Below are positions 1 through 8,504 of a DNA stretch of 27,892 bases, piece after piece. The notes beneath the pieces are model-generated. The model worked only from the letters and a program-made list of their open reading frames with translations, was not told the origin of the DNA and did not search any database. How positions within the stretch are numbered: position 1 is the first letter of the stretch; each line of letters starts with the position of its first letter. The position numbers were made by a program, and so were the translations under genes. Origin of the DNA: Moraxellaceae bacterium (GTDB taxonomy: Bacteria; Pseudomonadota; Gammaproteobacteria; Pseudomonadales; Moraxellaceae); NCBI GenBank assembly GCA_030684415.1, contig JAUXNL010000020.1, positions 1 to 27,892 of the forward strand, read 5' to 3'.

Positions 1-97
1 GGGGGCTGCGGAACTCGCCTTTGCTGCGCAAAGACTCAGACAGTCCTCGCCCTTAATCCGCTGCCGGACTCCGCTCCTCGGCTCTCTCTATGGGGGG
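1..97. repeat. Left arm of a 97-bp inverted repeat
   Basis: This stretch reappears in reverse complement at 527-623 with roughly 89% identity by hand alignment. The differences are about seven substitutions clustered in one small hairpin, one indel and a few single changes. In this copy the hairpin is CTTTGC-TGC-GCAAAG; in the other copy both sides of the stem have changed to mostly GC pairs. That suggests the fold is maintained, although one position is mispaired in the second copy. The arm starts at the first base of the window, so it may continue to the left. I see no gene in it. Confidence 0.75.
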
Positions 98-132
98 TGA
101 AGGTCAAAGGCGCGCTTTGCTTCGCTCGCTTT

Positions 133-174
133 GAAAGCAAAAGCAAAAGCAAAAGCAGAAGCAGAAGCAGAAGA
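133..174. repeat. Hexamer tandem repeat (GCAAAA x3, GCAGAA x3)
   Basis: Six head-to-tail hexamers run from 137 to 172: three GCAAAA followed by three GCAGAA. Short open frames across it translate to Lys/Ser/Arg or Leu runs and have no coding character. It lies inside the segment bounded by the 97-bp inverted repeats. Confidence 0.85.
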
Positions 175-302
175 GGGTGGGGCGGCAGGGGGCTGTGTGG
201 AGGTGGATTGTTGTCGGATCTACGCAGCGCGGATGAATCCGCATTAGCGAGTGGTGATCGTTGCATTTTCTTGCTCCCGACGGTCCAGGGTTGACGCTGG
301 GT

Positions 303-383
303 TTGTGGGAGCGGCTTTAGCCGCGAAGATGCTGGACGCGGCTTTATAGGGAGGATTTTTCGCGGCTAAAGCCGCTCCTACAA
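303..383. repeat. REP-like paired inverted repeat
   Basis: Arms 303-327 and 359-383 match in 24 of 25 positions as inverted copies. The core, GGAGCGGCTTTAGCCGCG, is itself nearly palindromic. Repeats with this core are abundant between genes in Pseudomonas and related gammaproteobacteria. The loop (328-358) contains a further partial copy of the GCGGCTTTA motif. Confidence 0.8.
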
Positions 384-526
384 GATTCACCATCCGCACG
401 CGCCGGTGGTGAATTGCAGACGAATGTACGAATGAATTCGCATCTGCTGGTTTTAGCGAGCGCAGCGATGCGGTGGGAGCTGTGCGGAGAATTGAGGGCA
501 GTCATTAGCCACAACGCTTGCTAAAA

Positions 527-623
527 AAGCCCCATAGAGTGAGCCGAGGAGCGGAGTCCGGCAGCGGATCAGGGCGAGGACTGTCTGAGTGGCCGCGCAG
601 CGGACGCGAGTTCCGCAGCCCCC
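527..623. repeat. Right arm of the 97-bp inverted repeat
   Basis: This is the reverse-complement partner of 1-97. Together the arms bound about 430 bp that hold only repeats and no recognisable transposase. A short non-autonomous element or a dispersed intergenic repeat family are both possible. Open frames here give Arg/Pro/Ser-rich peptides that look spurious. Confidence 0.75.
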
Positions 624-641
624 GCTGACGGATGAGCACCG

Positions 642-693
642 CAGGGCACCCCGCGCAGCGGGGCGAACGGCCCGGGGTGCGCGGGGTGCCCTG
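642..693. repeat. GC-rich hairpin with 16-bp perfect arms
   Basis: CAGGGCACCCCGCGCA (642-657) pairs perfectly with TGCGCGGGGTGCCCTG (678-693) around a 20-base GC-rich loop. There is no T-tract on either side, so it is not a standard intrinsic terminator. It sits 19 bp beyond the right inverted-repeat arm and about 325 bp downstream of the end of the minus-strand RND permease gene. Confidence 0.75.
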
Positions 694-724
694 AGGGGGC
701 GCGCACACGCCCCTTCAGGTGCCC

Positions 725-880
725 GTCCGGCAAGAGGACGCGTCCCATTAAATAAACAACGTCACCAAGAATAAAAGCCCAAACAACCCCACCAGCCCAA
801 CAGCCGCACTCAGAGCCTGGTGCTAGTCCGGCACAAGACGCAGCCGATCAAATAAGCAACGCCACTTCAAAAAAACACAC
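725..880. repeat. Weak direct repeats about 100 bp apart
   Basis: Two segments starting GTCCGGCA (725 and 826) share about three quarters of their first 45 bases, including AAATAARCAACGYCAC near 750 and 850. They look like an old duplication. The remainder up to 1017 is AC-rich on the plus strand, with no convincing gene or terminator. Confidence 0.4.
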
Positions 881-1017
881 GGACGCAGCAACCCAAGCAG
901 CAAAGCTCCGAATAAAAAGTCACTGGGTCTCCTCCTCGCCCCGTAGGAAGTACCCTTGGTAGGCACGAGGACGACGAAGGCGGCGCTACCAACCAGCAGC
1001 GCTCCGTCAGGCAACCG

Positions 1018-4000
1018 TCACGACGATTGCACCGGCGTATGACTCTCCGCCGCCTCCATCGGCGGCGCAAGCAACAGATACATCACCGGCGTCACCAGTC
1101 GCGCCAGAAACGTCGACGACACCAACCCCCCGATAATCACCCACGCCAGTGGCGAATACAGCGCGCTGCCCTGCAAGGCCAGCGGCATCAGGCCGCCAAT
1201 CGCGGTCAGTGATGTCAGCAGAATGGGCAGGAAGCGCACTTCGCCGGCTTCTTGTATGGCCTCCATCAATGGCCGGCCCTCGGCGCGCAACTGGTGTGTG
1301 AAATCCACCAGCAAGATCGAATTCTTGATCTCGATGCCCACCAGTGCAATGAATCCGACTACTGCCATGAACGACAGCGAATAGCCGGACAGGAACAGCG
1401 CCACCAAGCCCCCGATGATGCCGAGTGGAATCACGCCGGCCACAATCGCTGTGCTACGGAAATTGCCGAATTCGAGAATGAGTACAGCCAGAATGCCGAA
1501 CACCGCAATCATGGCGGCCGTGTTCAGGCCAGCAAAACTGGATTCGCGCGCCTCGCGTTGGCCCGCCGCCATGTAGCGGTAGCCGGCAGGCAGGTTTTCC
1601 TTGGCGAGTGCGGCGAGGATGTCGTCCGTGACTTTTTCGATGTTGTAGCCGCTGGCGGCATAGGCGGTGACGGTCACGGCGCGCTGGCGTTTGTAGCGCT
1701 GGATGACGTTGGGTGCGGTGACGAGCGTCGGCGTGGCAATCTGCTTCAATGGCAACGCAGCGCCGTTCAGGCTGGTGACATGAATGTCGTCGAGTGCGTC
1801 CAGCGACTGATGCCCCGCGGTGCGCGGCAGACGCACGCTGATGGCGTATTCGTCGCCATCGGGTTCGCGGAAGTTGCCCACGCTTTCGCCGGCAATGGCG
1901 AGGCGCGCGGTGCGGTCGGCACTGGCAGTGGGTACGCCGAACAGTGAGGCTTTTTGTGCGTCAATGCCCAGGTCGATGTCGGTGCGTGCCAGACGTACGG
2001 GGTTGGTCACATCGCGGGTGCCGGGTGTGGCCTTGATCAGGGTTTCCACGCGCCCGGCCAGCTCACGCAAGGTACTCAATTCCGGGCCGGTCAGGCGGAT
2101 GGCGATCGGCGCGTCAATCGGCGGGCCATTCTCGAAAGGTTTGACGATGATGCGCGCACCCGCGTAGTCGGCAAACTGGCGCCGCAATTCATCAAAGAGC
2201 GCCGGTGTTTTCTGCGGATGGTACTGATGCACTTCGGCATAAACCTCGCCAACATTCGCGCGCGTCTCGCGCGGAAACACGTTGTAGAAAATGCGTGGAT
2301 TGCCGCGACCGGTATTGCTGAAAGCGTATTTTATTTCCGGGCGTGCCAGCAGTGTCTGCTCGACAAACGTCACGGCGCGGTCAGTTTCACTGACCGAGGT
2401 GCCATCGGCGGTTTCGATGGTGATGAGGAATTGCGGCACGTCGGCATTCGGGAACAGTGAAAACCCGATCACCGGCACCAGGCCAAGCGTGGCCACAAAC
2501 ACGGCGCCAGCAATCGCCAGCGTGGTTTTGGGCGCCGACAGTGCCCGATGCAACAGGGGCCGATACACCACATGAATGCCGCGCATCACGGCCTGCAACA
2601 GCCGGTTGCCCTCTGGGTGCTCTTTTTCCGAGAGCCAGCGGCTAGCGAGGAAGGGAATCATCGTCAGCGACACAAAGAGCGAAGCAATCACGGTAAAGGT
2701 GACGGCCGCCGCCATGGACATGATGAACTTGCCGGCCCCTTCCGGCAGCATGAACAGCGGCAGAAAGGCAAACAGCAAGGTGGCGGTGCAGCCGAGTACG
2801 GCCAGGTAAATCTGCTTGGTCGCGGCAATCGCAGCCTCGCGCCGGGTGTAGCCGGCGCGCAAAAAGCGTTCGATGTTTTCGGTGACGACAATCGAGTCAT
2901 CCACCAACAGGCCGAGTGCGAGCACAAAACCGGCAATCGACAACTGGTTCAGCGAAAAGCCGGCGAAATACAGCAGGGCAATGCCGATGGCCATGGACAG
3001 CGGAATCGACACCATCACTACGCCAGCGGCGCGCAGCCCCAATGGCAGCAGCGTAATCATCACCAGCCCGATGGCGATGGCAAAGTCGATGCCGAGACGG
3101 GTCAGGCGCTGGTCTACATTGCGCGACTGATCAAAGCCCAGCGTCAGGCGCAAGTCTGGTGAAAGCGTGGCGCGAAAGGCTTCAGCTTCGGCCACCACGG
3201 CATCGCGCACCTGGAAAATGTTCATGTCGTCTTTCTGGCTGGCGGTAATGAAAACAGCGCGCTGGCCATTGAAGCGGGTCAGGTAACTTGACTCTTCATA
3301 ATCCCAACGGACGTCGGCCACATCACGCAGGCGCACGCTTTTGCCACGGTCGCCAGCAATCACCGTGGCGGCGATTTCTTCCAGCGAGTCGTAGCTGCCG
3401 GAGGTGCGCAGGTTGAAACGGCGGGTGTCGGTTTCGATGGCCCCACCCGGAATCACGGCGTTTTCGCCTTTGAGCGTGTCGACTACCTGCGTCAGCGGAA
3501 TACCGAAGCGGGCCAGCCGCGCGAGGTCGACCGCGACCTGCACTTCCGGTTTGGGCAGCCCGTGAATTTCCACTTTACGCACACCATTCACCTGCTCCAG
3601 CCGGTCTTGCAGGTCTTCAGCGGCTTTGCGCAATTGGCGCGCGCTGGCGTTCGGGCCCACCAGTGCGTACTGCACGATATTGACGAGGCCCGGGCTGGCC
3701 TTTTCCACTTTCAGCGAGACCAGATCGCGCGGCAGCTTTTCGCGCACGCCGTTGATTTCGCGCAAGGCTTCGTCGTATTTCTTTTCAGCATCTTTGGTCC
3801 AGTCGTACTCCACACGCACCACCGAAAGCCCGTCTTCCGATTCGCTCCAGATGCGCTTGATGTCGTCGGTCTGGTTGATCGCGTCTTCAATCGGGTCAGT
3901 GACGAGCTTTTCCATGTCGCCGGGATCGGCACCCGGATACACCGCCACCACCGTGACCACGGGAATCGGAAACACCGGATCTTCGGCGCGCGGAATTTGC

Positions 4001-4089
4001 TGGAAAGCGTGCCAGCCCATGGCAGCCAGCAGGAAAAACATCACCAGTGTGAACTGGAAGCGTTGCACGGAAAATTCGGTCAGGCGCAT
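1018..4089 (-). CDS. RND efflux transporter, inner-membrane permease (AcrB/HAE family)
   Basis: This 1023-residue protein has the usual length of a proton-driven RND pump, which exports hydrophobic or amphiphilic compounds through a tripartite envelope complex. An N-terminal membrane segment (about residues 12-30) is followed by a large periplasmic porter domain starting with the family pattern IPRAEDP. A block of membrane helices then contains LLVDDSIVVTEN, with the proton-relay aspartates at D397/D398. The second half repeats this layout and has the relay lysine K922 in GIEIKNSILLVDF. All key relay residues are therefore present. The gene lies 78 bp downstream of the adaptor gene on the same strand, so the two form an operon. 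No outer-membrane channel gene is in the window, so a channel encoded elsewhere is presumably used. The substrate cannot be read from the sequence. Confidence 0.95.
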   Translation of the reverse strand: MRLTEFSVQRFQFTLVMFFLLAAMGWHAFQQIPRAEDPVFPIPVVTVVAVYPGADPGDMEKLVTDPIEDAINQTDDIKRIWSESEDGLSVVRVEYDWTKDAEKKYDEALREINGVREKLPRDLVSLKVEKASPGLVNIVQYALVGPNASARQLRKAAEDLQDRLEQVNGVRKVEIHGLPKPEVQVAVDLARLARFGIPLTQVVDTLKGENAVIPGGAIETDTRRFNLRTSGSYDSLEEIAATVIAGDRGKSVRLRDVADVRWDYEESSYLTRFNGQRAVFITASQKDDMNIFQVRDAVVAEAEAFRATLSPDLRLTLGFDQSRNVDQRLTRLGIDFAIAIGLVMITLLPLGLRAAGVVMVSIPLSMAIGIALLYFAGFSLNQLSIAGFVLALGLLVDDSIVVTENIERFLRAGYTRREAAIAATKQIYLAVLGCTATLLFAFLPLFMLPEGAGKFIMSMAAAVTFTVIASLFVSLTMIPFLASRWLSEKEHPEGNRLLQAVMRGIHVVYRPLLHRALSAPKTTLAIAGAVFVATLGLVPVIGFSLFPNADVPQFLITIETADGTSVSETDRAVTFVEQTLLARPEIKYAFSNTGRGNPRIFYNVFPRETRANVGEVYAEVHQYHPQKTPALFDELRRQFADYAGARIIVKPFENGPPIDAPIAIRLTGPELSTLRELAGRVETLIKATPGTRDVTNPVRLARTDIDLGIDAQKASLFGVPTASADRTARLAIAGESVGNFREPDGDEYAISVRLPRTAGHQSLDALDDIHVTSLNGAALPLKQIATPTLVTAPNVIQRYKRQRAVTVTAYAASGYNIEKVTDDILAALAKENLPAGYRYMAAGQREARESSFAGLNTAAMIAVFGILAVLILEFGNFRSTAIVAGVIPLGIIGGLVALFLSGYSLSFMAVVGFIALVGIEIKNSILLVDFTHQLRAEGRPLMEAIQEAGEVRFLPILLTSLTAIGGLMPLALQGSALYSPLAWVIIGGLVSSTFLARLVTPVMYLLLAPPMEAAESHTPVQSS

Positions 4090-4167
4090 GGCGTGAAGTC
4101 CGTTAACGGTAAATTAAATGTCAGTTGCGCACTGGCGACTGGCTGCAATGGCGATCCGTACAAAAAC

Positions 4168-5262
4168 TCAAGGCACCAGCCGGATGGCATCGCCATCGTT
4201 CAGCCAGGCGGCGCCCTCGCTCACGACGCGCAGGCCGGGTTCGAGGCCGCTGGCAATTTCGATCTGGTCATCGCGCAGGGCGCCGGTTTTCACGTTCCGG
4301 CGCTGTGCATTTTTGCCGTCGGCCGAGAGCACGAACACATGCGCTTCGCCGGCATTGCCTTCGAGCAGCGCGCCTAAGGGCACGGTGAGCGCGCTAGCGG
4401 TGGTAGGCGCGGCCTGCACGCTAAGGCGCCCGACCAGGCCGGAGACCAGCCGTAGTTCGGTGGCGGGCAGCGCGACATCGATGTCCACCGTGCCGGTGCG
4501 CGCATCGCTGGCGGCGGCCACACGCGAGATACGCCCTTGCAGCGTGCGCCCGGGCCAGGCGTCCAGCGCTACGGTGGCGGCGTCACCAATGCGCATGCGG
4601 ACCGCGTCGCGGTCGGGTAGGCCGGCGCGCAATATCCAGCCGCGGTCGGCGCGGCCGAGCACCAGCACGGGCTGACCGGGTGCCACGGTTTCGCGCGCCT
4701 CGGCCAGCTTTTGCAGCACAACGCCATCAGAGGGCGCGGTGATCACAGCGTGTTCGCGGTTGAAGCGCGCGGCCTTCAGGCCGGCGGCAGCGACATCGCG
4801 CTGGGTGAGGGCATCTTGCTCGGCTTGCAGCGCAATCAGCCCGCGCTCGCGTAGCGACACGGCACGGGCGAGGTCGCGCTCGGCCTTGGCCAGACTTTCT
4901 TCCGCCTGGGTGACTTGCGCATCCAGCTCCGGCATTTCCAGCGCGGCCAGCACCTCGCCGGCGCGCACGTTGCGGCTGGCATCGGTGCGCAGCTCGCGGA
5001 TGATGCCGCCCGTCTTGAAGGCCAGCGGCAGTTCATCACGCGCACGGATCAGGCCGGTTGCGGTCAGCGCATCCTTGCCGGCAAAGCTGCCGACACTCAC
5101 CACCCGCACCGGCTGGCCCTCTGGCGCAGTGGGAGCCTCTTCTTTGCAGCCGGTGAGCCAAAAGGTGGCGGGCAGCAGCACCAGCAAGACCGAGAGGCCA
5201 CGAAGGGAGATCGGTAAACGGGATGACATGGACAGGCAGGACGACAAGGACAAGCGGGACAT
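4168..5262 (-). CDS. RND efflux periplasmic adaptor (membrane fusion protein), lipoprotein
   Basis: This 364-residue protein links the RND permease to an outer-membrane channel. The N-terminus is a lipoprotein signal: a hydrophobic run ending in the lipobox LTGC, with the lipidated Cys at about residue 39. Next come a lipoyl-like half-motif, a helical hairpin with a coiled-coil pattern (about residues 105-150, rich in Ala, Glu and Arg), the second lipoyl half (PSDGVVLQKLAEARETVAPG), and beta-barrel and membrane-proximal domains. An in-frame ATG at 5229 gives a shorter, equally good signal peptide, and neither start has a strong ribosome site. It is the first gene of the efflux operon and is transcribed away from the TetR-type gene, so that repressor probably controls it through the palindromes at 5284-5333. 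Confidence 0.92.
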   Translation of the reverse strand: MSRLSLSSCLSMSSRLPISLRGLSVLLVLLPATFWLTGCKEEAPTAPEGQPVRVVSVGSFAGKDALTATGLIRARDELPLAFKTGGIIRELRTDASRNVRAGEVLAALEMPELDAQVTQAEESLAKAERDLARAVSLRERGLIALQAEQDALTQRDVAAAGLKAARFNREHAVITAPSDGVVLQKLAEARETVAPGQPVLVLGRADRGWILRAGLPDRDAVRMRIGDAATVALDAWPGRTLQGRISRVAAASDARTGTVDIDVALPATELRLVSGLVGRLSVQAAPTTASALTVPLGALLEGNAGEAHVFVLSADGKNAQRRNVKTGALRDDQIEIASGLEPGLRVVSEGAAWLNDGDAIRLVP

Positions 5263-5283
5263 GGCGGGGTTCCCCGTGGAATA

Positions 5284-5333
5284 ATCTTGACAGTGTCAGG
5301 GAGCTTCCCTGAGTATCTTGACGGCGTCAAGAT
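5284..5333. promoter_or_regulatory. Two operator-like palindromes in the divergent efflux/TetR intergenic region
   Basis: The site at 5315-5333 is a perfect palindrome with 9-bp arms, ATCTTGACG and CGTCAAGAT, around one base. A second copy at 5284-5302 has the same left half (ATCTTGACA) and a partly degenerate right half beginning TGTCA. Centre-to-centre spacing is 31 bp, about three helical turns. A further inverted repeat, CAGGGA-GCT-TCCCTG, lies between them (5297-5311). This is the size and placement expected for TetR-family operators controlling both divergent transcripts. Binding by the adjacent regulator is inferred. Confidence 0.7.
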
Positions 5334-5411
5334 GGGCGCCGACCAAAATTTTCTTCGTCGCATCACTACACGTCACTACAAGCCACCACATGCCAGAACA
5401 GGAAGTCGCCC

Positions 5412-6083
5412 ATGCCCGCCTCTGATGATCTCCCGCCAAGCTCTGAGCCCAGCCTGCGCCCGGACGGCTATCACCATGGGGACCTGCGCGCGGCGCTGAT
5501 TGCCGCCACGGCGGCGCTGATCGAAGAGGCGGGGCCGGATACCTTCACCCTGCGTGCAGCGGCCCGCCGCGCCGGCGTCTCACATGCGGCGCCGGCCCAT
5601 CATTTCCGTGATCGCGCCGGTCTGCTCTCCGCCTACACCACGACGGTGTTTGACGATTTCACCGCGGCGATGGAGGCCCACATGGCGACGGCCGGCACGG
5701 ATGCCTACTTGCGCCTGAAAGCGATAGGCCGTGCGTATATCGGCTTTGCGCGTGCCCGCCCCGGTGCGTTCCGCCTGATGTTCCGCGCCGGCATGCTCGA
5801 CATGGAGGATGCGTTGCTGAAGGCCGCCGCCGATCGCAGCTTCGGAGTGCTGGCGGTGACGGTTGCTGCACTGGTGCACGACCCTTTGCGTGTGCAACCG
5901 CTGGCCGTGATGACCTGGTCGATGGTGCACGGCTTTGCCACGCTGGTGCTCGATGGCCATTTCAGCCAGGCCTGCCCGGCAGGCATGGAACCCGGCAGTG
6001 ACGAGTGGCTGACCGAAGAGTTACTGGAAGGCCTGCGTCCGGTTTTCCTTTCTGAGCAGCAAAAATCCGGAGCCGGAACATGA
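5412..6083 (+). CDS. TetR/AcrR family transcriptional regulator
   Basis: This 223-residue protein has an N-terminal TetR DNA-binding domain (about residues 18-65). It begins with YHHGDLRAALIAA, and its helix-turn-helix, LRAAARRAGVSHAAPAHHF, is close to the family consensus. The C-terminal ligand and dimerisation domain resembles the WHG-type domain (FRLMFRAGMLD in the middle). The start is supported by GGAAG at 5401-5405. The gene is divergent from the efflux pair and overlaps the following oxidoreductase gene by 4 bp (ATGA). Such regulators usually repress their own operon and the neighbouring pump until a ligand binds. The ligand here is unknown. Confidence 0.93.
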   Translation: MPASDDLPPSSEPSLRPDGYHHGDLRAALIAATAALIEEAGPDTFTLRAAARRAGVSHAAPAHHFRDRAGLLSAYTTTVFDDFTAAMEAHMATAGTDAYLRLKAIGRAYIGFARARPGAFRLMFRAGMLDMEDALLKAAADRSFGVLAVTVAALVHDPLRVQPLAVMTWSMVHGFATLVLDGHFSQACPAGMEPGSDEWLTEELLEGLRPVFLSEQQKSGAGT

Positions 6084-6658
6084 GCAAAAAAGTGCTGGTG
6101 GTACTGGGGCATCCCTCGGGCGAAAGCTTTTGCGCAGCGCTCGCCACGACAGCGGTGGAAGCGCTGACAGCCGCCGGTGCCGAGGTGCGTTTGCAGGCCT
6201 TGGGCGAACTGGCGTTTGATCCGGTCTTGCGTGAGGGCTATCGCGGTGAGCAGGCGCTGGAGCCGGATTTGCAAACAGCGCGTGACGACATTCTCTGGGC
6301 CGAGCATCTGGTATTTGTCTATCCCACCTGGTGGGGCGCGATGCCGGCCTTGCTGAAGGGCTTTGTCGACCGCATTTTTTTGCCGGGCTTTGCATTCCGC
6401 TATCGCAAGGGCTCGCCACTGTGGGACCGCCTGCTGGCCGGGCGCAGCGCGCATCTGGTGGTGACGCTGGATACGCCGTCTTGGTATTACCGTTGGGTGT
6501 ACGGCAATGCGGGGTACAAGGTCATGCAGCGCAACATTTTGGAATTTTCCGGCATTCGCCCGGTGCGGATTACGGCGTTTGCACCGCTGCGCCAGTCCAC
6601 GGATGCACAGCGTGAAAAATGGCTGGCGCAACTACGCCGCGAGATACTGAAGTTCTGA
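6080..6658 (+). CDS. NAD(P)H-dependent oxidoreductase, flavodoxin-like fold (NQO1/KefG/MdaB type)
   Basis: This 192-residue protein is of the Flavodoxin_2 family, which uses FMN or FAD and NAD(P)H to reduce quinones and related electrophiles by two electrons. The start MSKKVLVVLGHPSGESFCAAL is the first strand and phosphate-binding loop. YPTWWGAMPALLKGFVDRIF (about residues 78-97) is the family signature around the flavin. Its ATG overlaps the TetR stop, and GGAG lies about 8 bases upstream, so the two are translationally coupled. Co-expression with an efflux regulator suggests a role against quinone-like or redox-active toxicants, with the pump exporting and this enzyme reducing them. That role is inferred. 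Confidence 0.9.
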   Translation: MSKKVLVVLGHPSGESFCAALATTAVEALTAAGAEVRLQALGELAFDPVLREGYRGEQALEPDLQTARDDILWAEHLVFVYPTWWGAMPALLKGFVDRIFLPGFAFRYRKGSPLWDRLLAGRSAHLVVTLDTPSWYYRWVYGNAGYKVMQRNILEFSGIRPVRITAFAPLRQSTDAQREKWLAQLRREILKF

Positions 6659-6718
6659 CGCGCGCAGCGTGGTATGAGGCACCGACGGATGCCGGTGTTC
6701 TCCGGCTTTCGTACAAAT

Positions 6719-6748
6719 AAAAATCCCCGGCATTTGCCGGGGATTTTT
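6719..6748. terminator. Strong intrinsic terminator, probably bidirectional
   Basis: A 14-bp perfect stem, AAAAATCCCCGGCA (6719-6732) with TGCCGGGGATTTTT (6735-6748), has a GC-rich core and A/T tracts on both sides. It lies 60 bp after the oxidoreductase stop and faces the convergent gene ending at 6925. It can therefore stop transcription from both directions. The remainder of 6659-6924 shows nothing else. Confidence 0.93.
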
Positions 6749-6924
6749 ATATCGGGAGGCTGAATGACCAACGTTGCTGATGGCAGGCCTGGCCGAAGCT
6801 GCTGGAAGGCACGATGCTCCGGACAACGTTCTCTCCATGCTTCTGTCATGCCCCTTTCATTCCCAGAGAAAAGGGACGACAACATCAGGTTATTCAGCGC
6901 CTCCTTGGTGGACGATGGAGGCTG

Positions 6925-8211
6925 TCAGGGCATTGCTGCCTTGTGATTGCTACTGCCCCAGAGGTTGCACCACAGACCGGAATGCCAGGGCGCGATATCG
7001 CGAATGCGAGCGAATTCGCCACCGGCGCGTGCGCTAAAGGTCTTCACGACGGACCCGTTGGCGCGGCGGATGGTGCCGGTCACGGTGGGGAAGTGTTCCT
7101 GGATAAAGAATATCGAGGTGCCCACGGTCTGGTTGCTCAGCATCGGGCGCTGACGGTTGCCGATCGCCACATCCAGATCGATGGTGTACTGGCTGTTTTT
7201 GCCACGGATTTTCGTGTTGGTGGGCACACAGGAATTGGCTTCGCCATCCCATTTCCAGTTCGGGTGATTCCAGCCGAGCTGTTTGTGGCGGGTTTCAAAG
7301 CGGGCGCTTTGCAACTGGCCCTGATCGTAGAAACTGATGTCCAGGTTATCCATCAATTTGGACTTGTGATAGGTCTGGAAGGCGCCGATGACGCCATTCG
7401 CGGAGTCTTCGCCGAAAACCATGAAATCCCAGCCGTCGACCGAGAGCAGATAACGGCCCCAACTGTTTTCGCGGTAGCCCTTGCCGTTCACCTGGATGGT
7501 CTGGTTGTTACGCAGTGTTTTCACCCAGCCGTTCACGTTGGTGCGTGGCCAGACCATGTCTACGTTCCAGAACTCTTCGGGTGATACGACCCCGATGTCG
7601 GTGCCGAAAGCGGTGGTGAAGGCGCCGGTCAGCGGGCGCTGCCAGTCGCGGTCGGCCATGTCCTGGGTGACCAGCAGATCCCATTCGAAATCAGCCGTGC
7701 GTCCGCGCAGGCGGACGGCATCCACGCCGTTCGGGCCGCCGGCCGGCAGCGCGCGATAGTCGATGTACTGACCGTTGTTGCCCGTGGAGGTCATGGCGCG
7801 CAGCACGCCGTTCACGTTGCTGTTGTCGAGGCCCATGTTCACGTAATTGGCAACTGGTTGCTGGCCCGGCAACTCACCGACAATCGCGACATTGTTGCCC
7901 AGCGGCAGCAGCGCCCAGTCCAGTGGTGGAGCCTTGTGGCGCGGGTTGGCCAGCACATAGCCGACGATGCCGTTGAAGGTGTCGGAATGGATCATGAAGT
8001 AGTCCCACTCGAAGGAAATGGCATCGAGGGCATGCGTGCTTGGATAGTCTGGCTGCATGATGCGCCAGCCCTGCATCTGGGCCAGATAGCCTTCCTGATA
8101 AGGCTGTGCCTGGGTGGTGGGGGTGACAAGCAGCAGGCCGGCGAGTGCGGCAGCCATGCGGCGGTAGATGGTTCGGCTGATGGTGTGACTGATTTTATAA
8201 AAGGCGCTCAT
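6925..8211 (-). CDS. Secreted protein with CrtC/AttH-like (lipocalin-type) features
   Basis: This protein of about 428 residues has an N-terminal signal peptide: a basic stretch, then AALAGLLLVTPTTQA with likely cleavage before QPYQ. It should therefore be periplasmic or secreted. The body is rich in Trp, Asn and Gly. It contains GKGYRENSWGRYLL, which resembles the GY-x-HNWG signature of CrtC/AttH/Svf1-like double-calycin proteins, a fold that includes carotenoid hydratases and secreted lipocalin-like proteins. The match is by eye to one motif and overall pattern, so function is not assigned. Two Cys (in NSCVPT and LWCNLW) could form a disulfide. The start at 8211 is preceded by AGGA; an in-frame ATG at 8232 adds seven residues. 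The gene stands alone, convergent with the efflux region. Confidence 0.7.
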   Translation of the reverse strand: MSAFYKISHTISRTIYRRMAAALAGLLLVTPTTQAQPYQEGYLAQMQGWRIMQPDYPSTHALDAISFEWDYFMIHSDTFNGIVGYVLANPRHKAPPLDWALLPLGNNVAIVGELPGQQPVANYVNMGLDNSNVNGVLRAMTSTGNNGQYIDYRALPAGGPNGVDAVRLRGRTADFEWDLLVTQDMADRDWQRPLTGAFTTAFGTDIGVVSPEEFWNVDMVWPRTNVNGWVKTLRNNQTIQVNGKGYRENSWGRYLLSVDGWDFMVFGEDSANGVIGAFQTYHKSKLMDNLDISFYDQGQLQSARFETRHKQLGWNHPNWKWDGEANSCVPTNTKIRGKNSQYTIDLDVAIGNRQRPMLSNQTVGTSIFFIQEHFPTVTGTIRRANGSVVKTFSARAGGEFARIRDIAPWHSGLWCNLWGSSNHKAAMP

Positions 8212-8460
8212 GATCCTGATTCCCTCTGGCATCCTGTTTTTTTGCCCGGCTTGTGACCGGCTGGTTTTTTGCAGGAGCAGTCTGGGAGGTCAGTGGCAGG
8301 GCTGTATTGACGAGGAGAGGCAGGCGCACTTGACCTGAAATGACAGCTGACCAGCGGTTCGGGTCAGAAGCAGTGGAGTGGCCGAGGGGAGCGCTCAGCG
8401 GCAAGGCCGCTGCCCGCTCGAGCGCTTGAAGAACGCGAGTATGCCTGCCCTGATACGTGA

Positions 8461-8504
8461 CAGCTTGCTGAAAAACGCCCATTCAGGGCTTTTTCAGCAA
8501 GCTG
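8461..8504 (-). terminator. Long hairpin directly after the TenA-like gene
   Basis: Arms of 20 bases (8461-8480 and 8485-8504) begin with CAGCTTGCTGAAAAA and its complement, and show one or two mismatches around a 4-base loop. Read on the minus strand, the hairpin begins immediately after the TAA stop at 8505-8507. The stem contains an A/T run but no T-tract follows it, so it may act as a terminator or as an mRNA 3'-end stabiliser. The remaining part of 8233-8460 shows nothing recognisable. Confidence 0.65.

Noticed and set aside
1..1017. Several open frames of 60-80 codons on both strands
   Set aside because: They translate to Leu, Arg/Pro or Lys/Ser runs over repeats, overlap each other, and lack ribosome sites.
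1252..2460. Long plus-strand open frames opposite the RND permease gene
   Set aside because: Antisense shadows of a complete, motif-bearing gene, with atypical His/Arg/Gln-rich translations.
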